Part shown: in pieces, positions 1 to 5,440 of the stretch
Layout: each line of letters starts with the position of its first letter
Position numbering within the stretch: position 1 is the stretch's first letter
DNA from: JBHIET01 sp046760785
GTDB lineage: Bacteria > Chloroflexota > Anaerolineae > B4-G1
DNA: 21,216 nucleotides
Assembly (NCBI GenBank): GCA_046760785.1
Contig: JBHIET010000059.1
Span: 1-21,216 of the forward strand
Reading direction: 5' to 3'
Notes under the pieces: model-generated
Told to the model about the DNA's origin: nothing
Databases searched by the model: none
Seen by the model: the letters and a program-made list of their open reading frames with translations, nothing else
Made by a program: the position numbers and the translations under genes

Positions 1-1
1 C

Positions 2-51
2 TCAGGACGACTGGCCTGATTTAGCTGCTAGCGGAGTGCGAAATCTAGGCT
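2..51. repeat. Left copy of 50-bp terminal inverted repeat
   Basis: Positions 2-51 are the exact reverse complement of 21167-21216; similarity stops immediately inside (AAGTAC here against TAATGT on the other side). The copies sit at the extreme ends of the window, with one extra base outside this one. This could be the end of a multicopy element cut by the assembler, or a true terminal repeat of a linear or mobile unit. No transposase lies inside, so an insertion-sequence origin is not shown. Confidence 0.95.
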
Positions 52-124
52 AAGTACAGCCTTCCGCAAGTTCGTTCCCAATTTGTCCGGTGCCAGCGCT
101 GAAGACCCCGCGCTGAAAGAACGA

Positions 125-168
125 AGCCCCTTCGGGGCTGAATCAGGGCCGCTCTAGCCCGTAGGGCT
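125..168. repeat. Pair of small GC hairpins
   Basis: Two perfect short palindromes follow each other: AGCCCC-TTC-GGGGCT (125-139) and AGCCC-GTA-GGGCT (156-168). A T-containing but not T-rich stretch follows, so an intrinsic terminator is possible only weakly. They look like dispersed intergenic palindromes of the AGCCCC...GGGGCT type common in GC-rich genomes. Confidence 0.6.
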
Positions 169-188
169 TTGCTCTTTCAGCCCGGAGG

Positions 189-213
189 CTTCGTCGCGAG
201 CTCAGCCGAGCGG
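189..213. repeat. Degenerate CTTCG-AGCTCAG palindromic repeat, copy 1
   Basis: This stretch reads CTTCGTCGCGAGCTCAG followed by CCGAGCGG. It resembles the reverse complement of the element inside the methyltransferase gene (4711-4733) and, more loosely, the one at 14896-14914. Together they suggest one dispersed family with core CTTCG-N-C-R-AGCTCAG. The match here needs a one-base indel, so membership is likely but not certain. Confidence 0.45.
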
Positions 214-420
214 TTCAGCTCCGGCGGCGTGGCGAACGGGGAACTCGGAACGAATCTATGCATTGCTGTACTAAGTCTGGATGACGACAGCTACTCCGTG
301 AACGTGGGAAGGCGATGGGTCTATCTTCTGGCCCCCGACTCCAAATATCGGCGCCACCACTTGTGAAACCAGGTTTCCGATCTTTTCAAGGTGCGGCAGA
401 TACTCTCGCACATACAAACG

Positions 421-466
421 TCATCCACCGGCGCCGGTCGAGGTGGGGAAGCGGGGTGGTGGATGA
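421..466. repeat. Inverted repeat with internal 12-bp palindrome
   Basis: TCATCCACC (421-429) is perfectly repeated in inverted form as GGTGGATGA (458-466). Within the left side lies the perfect palindrome ACCGGCGCCGGT (427-438). It ends about 45 bases upstream of the -35 element of the first operon. It could be an operator, an activator site or merely a structural repeat; the sequence alone does not decide. Confidence 0.5.
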
Positions 467-511
467 TGTGCGTATCACGCTGGCGTTTGTGCCACCGCCG
501 CCGCTGTCCCA

Positions 512-540
512 TTGCGGTACTTGCCTCCCGATGGTATAAT
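512..540 (+). promoter_or_regulatory. Sigma-70-type extended -10 promoter
   Basis: A perfect -10 box TATAAT (535-540) is preceded by the extended TG-N motif (532-534) and, 17 bases upstream, by TTGCGG (512-517), which resembles a -35 box. Transcription should begin near 546-548, only one to three bases before the GTG start codon at 549. No Shine-Dalgarno sequence can fit in that space, so the first message is probably leaderless. Confidence 0.75.
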
Positions 541-548
541 CTCCCCTT

Positions 549-1541
549 GTGAAGAGGAAATGGCAGTTATGGATTGGCCTGGTCATCAGCGCGGCGGCGC
601 TGGTCCTGGCGTTGCTGGGTATTGACCTGCGCCGGGTGGGGGAGACGCTGGCTCAGGCGGAGTATATCTACCTCATTCCGGCCGCTGTGGGGATTCTGGC
701 CTACCTGCTTGCCCGCTCCGTCCGCTGGCGGCTGTTGTTGGGACCGGAGGTGAGCCTTTCCCGCTGCTTCTGGGTCACCAACATTGGCTACCTGGTGAGC
801 GACGTGCTTCCCTTCCGGCTGGGTGACCCCGCTCGGGCGGTGGTGATCGGGCGGGATGAGAAGGTTTCCACTGCCGCAGCTCTCTCCACCGTCGTCGTGG
901 AGCGGGTGCTGGACATGTTGATGGTGGTGGCTCTTCTGGCGGGTGTGGTCCCCTTCGTGAGCGAGGTGGGAAGCGCTGTGGGCGCTGGCCTGATCGCGGG
1001 AGGGGCGGCACTGGCGGCCTCGGCCGTGTTACTGTTTCTGGCCTTCCGGCCCGATTGGGGGCGGCGGGCGGTGCGGCGTGTGCTGGGGTGGGTGCCCCGG
1101 CTGGACGGGGAGCGCTGGGCGCGGGCGTTGGATGGTCTTTTTGAGGGTCTCGCGCCGCTCCGTTCCGGGCGACGCGGGCTGATGTTGTTGATCTGGTCGG
1201 TGGTGACGTGGGTTTTCGTGGTCGTGTTCTACTGGGCGTTGATACGAGCCTTCCTGCCCCGACCCCCGGCACTGGCGGCTCCCTTCGTCGTGTGCGCTGT
1301 GGGGCTGGGAATGGCGGCTCCTTCCTCGCCGGGTGCGGTGGGCGTCTTCCACGCCGTCGCCCGCTACGGGCTGACGGTCCCCTTCGGCGTACCGGTAGAT
1401 CAGGCGGTCACCGTCGCCTTCGCTCTCCACATCTTCCAGTACGTGGTTGGGTGCCTGCTGGGCCTGGTTGGGCTGGGGCGGGAGAGCCTCTCGCTGGGGT
1501 GGGTACGGGCCCGGATCGCCAGCGTGGACGAGGTCGAATGA
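549..1541 (+). CDS. Flippase-like LPG-synthase-TM (UPF0104) membrane protein
   Basis: A 330-residue polytopic membrane protein of the lysylphosphatidylglycerol synthase transmembrane family, also found in archaeal AglD-like proteins. Family hallmarks visible are the FRLGDPARA segment (about residues 89-97) and the VVERVLDM segment with Glu118, Arg119 and Asp122, set among about eight hydrophobic segments. It lacks the cytosolic acyltransferase domain of full-length MprF, so it is a stand-alone membrane module. Relatives are proposed to move or modify lipid-linked substrates; beside sugar genes, a role in handling a glycolipid or polyprenol-linked intermediate is inferred. The GTG start at 549 follows directly on the -10 box, and the stop overlaps the next gene by four bases (ATGA), indicating translational coupling. 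Confidence 0.85.
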   Translation: MKRKWQLWIGLVISAAALVLALLGIDLRRVGETLAQAEYIYLIPAAVGILAYLLARSVRWRLLLGPEVSLSRCFWVTNIGYLVSDVLPFRLGDPARAVVIGRDEKVSTAAALSTVVVERVLDMLMVVALLAGVVPFVSEVGSAVGAGLIAGGAALAASAVLLFLAFRPDWGRRAVRRVLGWVPRLDGERWARALDGLFEGLAPLRSGRRGLMLLIWSVVTWVFVVVFYWALIRAFLPRPPALAAPFVVCAVGLGMAAPSSPGAVGVFHAVARYGLTVPFGVPVDQAVTVAFALHIFQYVVGCLLGLVGLGRESLSLGWVRARIASVDEVE

Positions 1542-3079
1542 CGAAACGCTACCTGGTCACCGGCGGAGCGGGTTTCATCGGCTGCAACTACGTCCACCGT
1601 CTGCTGGGGCGGGGTGCGCGAGTCACAGTGTACGACAACTTATCGCGCCGGGGGACGGAGGCCAACGTGGCCTGGCTGCGCGAGCAGCACGGCGCGGGGT
1701 CCTTTCGGCTAGTCGTAGGCGACGTGCGAGATTGCGATGCATTGGCCGAGGCGATGCAGGATGCTGACGTGGTCGTGCACCTGGCCGGGCAGACGGCGGT
1801 CACTACCTCGGTGACCGATCCCCGTTCCGATCTCGAGCACAACGTGCTGGGCACCTTCAACGCGCTGGAGGCGGCGCGGCACGCGGGAACCGACCCCATC
1901 TTCCTTTATGCTTCCACCAATAAGGTCTACGGTGGGATGGAGGATGTGCCGGTGGTCGAACGGGAGACCCGCTACGCCTACCGGGACTTCCCGCACGGCA
2001 TCCCGGAGACGCAGCCGCTCGACTGCCACTCGCCCTACGGCTGTTCCAAGGGAGCCGGCGACCAATACGTGCGCGACTACGCCCGTATCTACGGTTTGCC
2101 GACGGTGGTGCTGCGCCAAAGTTGCGTCTACGGCCCCCGGCAGATGGGCGTCGAAGACCAGGGCTGGGTGGCCTGGTTTATCATCGCCGCCGTCACCGGC
2201 CAGCCCATCACCATCTACGGCGACGGCAAGCAGGTGCGAGATGTGCTCTTTGTGGACGACCTGCTGGATGTGTACGACGCGGCCGTCGCCCACGTTGATG
2301 TGGCGGCCGGGCAGGTATACAACGTCGGCGGAGGCCCACTGCACACGATGTCGGTGTGGGCCGAGTTCGGGCCGATCCTGGAGCGGCTGATGGGTTGCCC
2401 CATCCCTGTGTCTTACGCCGATTGGCGGCCGGGCGACCAGCGCATCTATGTCTCTGACGTCCGCAAGGCCGGGCGTGAGTTGGGGTGGCGGCCTCGCGTG
2501 GACGTCGAAGAGGGCGTCCGGCGGTTGTATCAGTGGGTCGTGGGGAATCGTGGCCTTTTTGAGGCCTCACCTCCCACATCCTCCTCCACATCGCGTGGCG
2601 ATGGGGAGGAGGGCCGGGGGGGAAAGGCCGTCCCTCCTGCTGCCTACGAGTCTGCTTCTCGTCGGGCTCTTGATCCTGCTTTTCGACGGCGACGCTTGGA
2701 ATTGGCGCGGGCTTTTCGGAAAGAGCCCACACAGGCTGAGGCGGTTCTCTGGGAGGCTCTGAGGAACCGTCGCTGTGGCGGGCTCAAGTTTCGACGGCAG
2801 CATCCTCTCCATGGCTTTCTGGTAGACTTCTATTGCGCCAAGCATCGTCTGGTCGTTGAGGTGGAAGGAGAAGTTCATCGTTTCCAGCAGGAGGCTGACC
2901 AGATCCGGCAGAGAATTCTGGAGACGGAGGGATACACGGTGCTTCGCTTTTCCAATGAAGAGGTGCTCGCTGCTCTCCCTGTGGTACTGGAGCGAATTTG
3001 CAGCGCTGTAGGGGCCTCACCTCTCTCCCCATCGCGTAGCAATGGGGAGGGGGGCTGGGGGGGAGAGGCGGGGAGGTGA
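1538..3079 (+). CDS. CDP-paratose 2-epimerase-like SDR fused to DUF559 domain
   Basis: A 513-residue fusion. Residues 1 to about 341 are an extended SDR sugar-nucleotide epimerase: the Gly9-xx-Gly12-xx-Gly15 NAD-binding motif, Ser126/Thr127 in STNKVYG, and catalytic Tyr167-xxx-Lys171. The segment RQSCVYGPRQMGVEDQGW is typical of CDP-paratose/tyvelose 2-epimerases (RfbE-like), though the exact substrate is not proven. Residues about 385-486 match the DUF559 Vsr-like nuclease fold, with VDFYC around Asp430 and EVEG around Glu441/Glu443. Glycine/serine/proline-rich linkers on both sides are translations of GC palindromes (2563-2624 and 3013-3064), suggesting insertion of a mobile module near the 3' end. 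I chose ATG 1538, which overlaps the upstream stop as ATGA and begins directly before the Rossmann strand; an upstream in-frame start would add a spurious 110 residues. Confidence 0.88.
   Translation: MTKRYLVTGGAGFIGCNYVHRLLGRGARVTVYDNLSRRGTEANVAWLREQHGAGSFRLVVGDVRDCDALAEAMQDADVVVHLAGQTAVTTSVTDPRSDLEHNVLGTFNALEAARHAGTDPIFLYASTNKVYGGMEDVPVVERETRYAYRDFPHGIPETQPLDCHSPYGCSKGAGDQYVRDYARIYGLPTVVLRQSCVYGPRQMGVEDQGWVAWFIIAAVTGQPITIYGDGKQVRDVLFVDDLLDVYDAAVAHVDVAAGQVYNVGGGPLHTMSVWAEFGPILERLMGCPIPVSYADWRPGDQRIYVSDVRKAGRELGWRPRVDVEEGVRRLYQWVVGNRGLFEASPPTSSSTSRGDGEEGRGGKAVPPAAYESASRRALDPAFRRRRLELARAFRKEPTQAEAVLWEALRNRRCGGLKFRRQHPLHGFLVDFYCAKHRLVVEVEGEVHRFQQEADQIRQRILETEGYTVLRFSNEEVLAALPVVLERICSAVGASPLSPSRSNGEGGWGGEAGR
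2563..2624. repeat. GC-rich palindromic element, copy 1 (left of DUF559 module)
   Basis: It starts GGCCTCACCTC and contains a 33-base hairpin (2580-2612) with a 15-bp stem, one A-G mismatch and a GTG loop, then a G-rich tail. The same order (GGCCTCACCTC, hairpin with ATCGCGT in the loop region, G-rich tail) recurs at 3013, in direct orientation. It is translated in frame as the linker between epimerase and DUF559 domain. Confidence 0.8.
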
Positions 3080-3081
3080 GG
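3013..3081. repeat. GC-rich palindromic element, copy 2 (right of DUF559 module)
   Basis: It begins with the same GGCCTCACCTC as the copy at 2563 and has an inner hairpin at 3025-3049 with a GTA loop and one C-A mismatch. An outer arm pairs CCTCACCTC (3015-3023) with GAGGTGAGG (3073-3081). The right arm carries both the stop codon of the fusion gene (3077-3079) and the GGAGG ribosome binding site of the next gene (3072-3076). Confidence 0.8.
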
Positions 3082-4239
3082 ATGCGAGTCCTAATCGTCC
3101 TCACCTACTACCGTCCTCACACCAGTGGCCTCACCATCTACGCCGAGCGGCTGGCGCGAGGGCTTGTGGCGCGGGGGCATCAGGTCACTGTGCTGACCTC
3201 CCGCTTTGACCGCTCCCGGCCTATCGAAATGCTGGAAAATGGTGTGCAGGTCGTGCGAGCGCCGGTGCTTTTCCGCGTGAGCAAGGGAGTCATTATGCCC
3301 ACCTTTGGCTGGCTGGCGACGCGACTAGTACGGGAGCATGACGTCGTCAGCCTCCATCTGCCACAGTTCGACGCAGCGGGCGTGGCACTCCGGGGGCGCT
3401 TGATGGGGAAACCGGCGGTGTTGACCTATCACTCCGATCTGAAACTTCCACCTGGCTTGTTCAACCGGGTGGCTAACCGGGTCGTGCACGTGATGAACCG
3501 GCTGGCCGGGCTTTTTTCTGACCGGGTGATCGCCTACACGCAGGACTTCGCCGACCATTCTCCCTTCCTGCGCACCTTCCGCGACAAAATCGAGGTCATT
3601 CCGCCGCCGGTGGAACTACCGGATGTGGGACCGGGTGCGGTGGCGGCCTTTGCCAAGATGCACAACCTGGGCGAGAGTGGGCCGGTGATCGGGATGGCGA
3701 CGCGGCTGGCGGCTGAGAAGGGCGTTGAAGTGTTGCTGGATGCGCTGCCGCGCCTGCTCGAAGTCTACCCGAAGGCACGTGTGCTCTTCGCCGGGCAGTA
3801 CCGGCATGTAATGGGCGAGGAAGCCTACGCAAGGCGGCTGGAGCCACTATTCCGCCAGCACGATGAGCGCTGGGAGTTCCTGGGCGTGTTGAACCCGCTG
3901 CAGATGGCGGCCTTTTATCCCAATCTGACTTGCCTCGTCGTGCCCAGCCTCAACTCGACCGAGACGTTTGGGCTGGTGCAGGTGGAGGCGATGTTGTGTG
4001 GGACGCCCTCGATTGCCAGCGACCTGCCGGGGGTGCGCCAACCGGTGCTGCAGACGGGGATGGGGGAAGTGGTGCCGGTGGGTGATAGCGCCGCCCTGGC
4101 CGAGGCGATCATCAACGTGGTGGGTGACAAGGAGAAGTACGTGCGGCCCAGGGAGGAAATCGTGGAGCGGTGGAGCACCGAGCGCACGGCGGCGGGGTAC
4201 GAAGCGCTTTTCGAGCGTTTGCTGGGGGAGGACAGGTGA
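3082..4239 (+). CDS. GT4-family glycosyltransferase (GT-B fold)
   Basis: A 385-residue cytoplasmic or membrane-associated retaining glycosyltransferase, transferring a sugar from a nucleotide donor to a lipid or glycan acceptor. The N-terminal domain opens with MRVLIVLTYYRPHTSG, the glycine-containing acceptor-side loop of GT-B enzymes. The C-terminal donor-binding domain has GMATRLAAEKGVEVLLDAL and the EX7E motif Glu294...Glu302 within TETFGLVQVEAMLCGTP. Length is normal for GT4. I chose ATG 3082, five bases after GGAGG; a GTG two codons earlier (3076) also exists but would overlap the ribosome binding site. The sugar and acceptor cannot be told from sequence. Its position next to the epimerase suggests both act in one glycan pathway. 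Confidence 0.92.
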   Translation: MRVLIVLTYYRPHTSGLTIYAERLARGLVARGHQVTVLTSRFDRSRPIEMLENGVQVVRAPVLFRVSKGVIMPTFGWLATRLVREHDVVSLHLPQFDAAGVALRGRLMGKPAVLTYHSDLKLPPGLFNRVANRVVHVMNRLAGLFSDRVIAYTQDFADHSPFLRTFRDKIEVIPPPVELPDVGPGAVAAFAKMHNLGESGPVIGMATRLAAEKGVEVLLDALPRLLEVYPKARVLFAGQYRHVMGEEAYARRLEPLFRQHDERWEFLGVLNPLQMAAFYPNLTCLVVPSLNSTETFGLVQVEAMLCGTPSIASDLPGVRQPVLQTGMGEVVPVGDSAALAEAIINVVGDKEKYVRPREEIVERWSTERTAAGYEALFERLLGEDR

Positions 4240-4273
4240 CAAGGTGACAAGGAGAAAGGGAGACAAGGAGACC
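4231..4273. repeat. Octamer tandem repeat
   Basis: About five units of the GACAAGGT/GACAAGGA type run across the stop codon of the glycosyltransferase gene into the gap that follows. The unit length of eight is not a multiple of three, as with the 7-mer and 4-mer arrays found further on. It marks the junction between the GT4 gene and the toxin-antitoxin remnant. Confidence 0.8.
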
Positions 4274-4309
4274 ACCGGCGAGGATCGTGTGCCTGGGTGT
4301 GCTTATTGC

Positions 4310-4619
4310 TACTTCTGGGATATTAACCCGGCGAAATTGGACGTCGGGGAGTACCCCCCGCTACGTCATTGAGCGGCTGCTGGAGTACGGCGATCTGCCG
4401 TCGGTGCGCTGGGCTGAAGGAATTTCAGCAAAAGTACAAACAAGTCTGGAACTGGTAGGCCAAACCCCTCTGGCAACCCAGTTCTACCTGGCCGGTGGCA
4501 CAGCGATTGCCCTGTTCATTCACCTCTTGAAGAGCCTGATGTACTTCGAGGACGCCGAGGCCGACCCCATGTCGGAGATGCTCAAGCAGGAGGTTCAGGC
4601 GTTATTTCGACAACTGTGA
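4310..4619 (+). pseudogene. Decayed AbiEii-type toxin-antitoxin remnant
   Basis: Two broken modules are joined. First comes a piece resembling the small DUF6922 protein that accompanies AbiEii-like nucleotidyltransferases: YFWDINPAKLDVGEYP in one frame (from 4310), continuing as RYVIERLLEYGDLPSVRW in another. The switch lies at a run of six C (4354-4359), so one extra C explains it. Then, without the rest of that protein, comes the start of an AbiEii nucleotidyltransferase (QFYLAGGTAIALF), and directly after it the family's C-terminal part (SLMYFEDAEADPM). The catalytic middle with its DxD motif is missing. Even the frame starting at 4287 (110 residues) therefore cannot give an active toxin. 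Family naming is from memory of conserved motifs. The end overlaps the methyltransferase start as GTGA. Confidence 0.7.
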
Positions 4620-5440
4620 ATACCGTGGATGATCTGCTCTGGCGGCACCTGTGTGATCTGCCCGCCTTCCGTGCCCTGCTGCGAGCGGTGGAGGCCAGCT
4701 TCTACGCCGACGGCTCGACTGAGCTCGCCGAAGTCCTGCCGCTGCATCACCCGGTGCTCGACCTGGGCTGTGGCGACGGTCACTTCGCATCGCTCGCCTT
4801 CGACGGGCCATTGGAGGCGGGATTTGACCCCTGGTGGGGGCCGCTGATCGAGGCTCGCCAGCGTGGGGCCTATCACGTGCTATCGCAGGCCGAGGGTGCG
4901 CGGATGCCCTATCCCGACGGGTACTTCGCCACTGTTGTGAGCAACTCGGTGCTGGAGCACATCCACCAGGTGCAGCCGGTGCTGGCGGAGGTGGCCAGGG
5001 TGCTGCAGCCTGGAGGCTGGTTCTACTTCTGCGTTCCCGGCCCCAACTTTCTGCCGTTCCTCTCCGTGGGGTGGGCATTTGACCGGGCGGGGTTGCGCTT
5101 CCTGGGCGAGGCTTACCGTCGCTTCTTCAACCGCATCTCTCGCCACCACCACTGCGATGGAGCCGAGGTATGGGAGCGGCGGCTGGAGGCAGCGGGGCTG
5201 CGGTTGGTCCGCTGGTGGCCTTACTTCTCCCGTCGGGCGCTGACCGTTCTGGAGTGGGGACACTATCTGGGGCTGCCCTCGCTGGTGTGCAAGAAACTGA
5301 CCGGGCGCTGGGTGTTGTGTCCCTCGCGGGCTAACCTGTGGTTCACCGAGTGGTTGGTGCGACCGTTCTACCGGGAGTCGCTGTCGCTCAATGACACCGG
5401 GGCGTATCTTTTCTTCGTGGCGCAGAAAGGTGACGGGTGA
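4616..5440 (+). CDS. Class I SAM-dependent methyltransferase
   Basis: A 274-residue Rossmann-fold methyltransferase of the Methyltransf_11 type. Motif I is LDLGCGDGHF (Asp49-Leu-Gly-Cys-Gly-Asp54-Gly55). The acidic loop is followed by ARMPYPDGYFATVVSNSVLEH and the post-motif RVLQPGGWFYFCVPGP. Substrate unknown; within a glycan locus a sugar or lipid-carrier methylation is plausible but inferred. Residues about 32-40 (DGSTELAEV) are encoded by a dispersed palindromic repeat (4711-4733) that seems inserted in frame just before motif I. The GTG start at 4616 overlaps the stop of the upstream remnant (GTGA); no Shine-Dalgarno lies at usual distance, so translation may depend on coupling. A second in-frame GTG at 4625 is an alternative start. 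Confidence 0.88.
   Translation: MNTVDDLLWRHLCDLPAFRALLRAVEASFYADGSTELAEVLPLHHPVLDLGCGDGHFASLAFDGPLEAGFDPWWGPLIEARQRGAYHVLSQAEGARMPYPDGYFATVVSNSVLEHIHQVQPVLAEVARVLQPGGWFYFCVPGPNFLPFLSVGWAFDRAGLRFLGEAYRRFFNRISRHHHCDGAEVWERRLEAAGLRLVRWWPYFSRRALTVLEWGHYLGLPSLVCKKLTGRWVLCPSRANLWFTEWLVRPFYRESLSLNDTGAYLFFVAQKGDG
4711..4733. repeat. CTTCG-AGCTCAG palindromic repeat, copy 2, inside coding region
   Basis: On the minus strand this reads CTTCGGCGAGCTCAG followed by TCGAGCCG, matching the element family seen at 189-213 and 14896-14914. It is translated in frame in the methyltransferase as GSTELAE, just upstream of the SAM-binding motif, in a place where family members normally have a short linker. Confidence 0.6.

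Larger units (their letters stand above)
52..511. other. Non-coding upstream region
   Basis: No convincing gene is seen on either strand: the short open frames have no recognisable domain and overlap one another. It contains two small hairpins (125-168), a degenerate palindromic repeat (189-213) and a larger inverted repeat (421-466). It lies directly upstream of the promoter of the first transcription unit, so it could hold regulatory sites, but none can be named. Confidence 0.6.

Noticed and set aside
169..586. Short open frames in the left non-coding region on both strands
   Set aside because: They overlap each other, have no recognisable domain or ribosome binding site, and cover hairpins and the promoter.
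775..1272. A 165-residue open frame on the minus strand
   Set aside because: It is rich in Pro, Arg and Ser with no domain and lies opposite a clear membrane protein; it is an expected shadow in GC-rich DNA. The same applies to the other minus-strand frames.
1208..1537. An upstream in-frame start that would extend the epimerase N-terminus by 110 residues
   Set aside because: It lies inside the flippase-like gene in another frame, its translation is low-complexity Gly/Arg, and the Rossmann motif begins right after ATG 1538, which overlaps the upstream stop in a standard way.
4287..4619. The 110-residue open frame as an intact gene
   Set aside because: It starts mid-way through a family match whose first part is in another frame, and it joins two families with both cores missing, so a pseudogene fits better.
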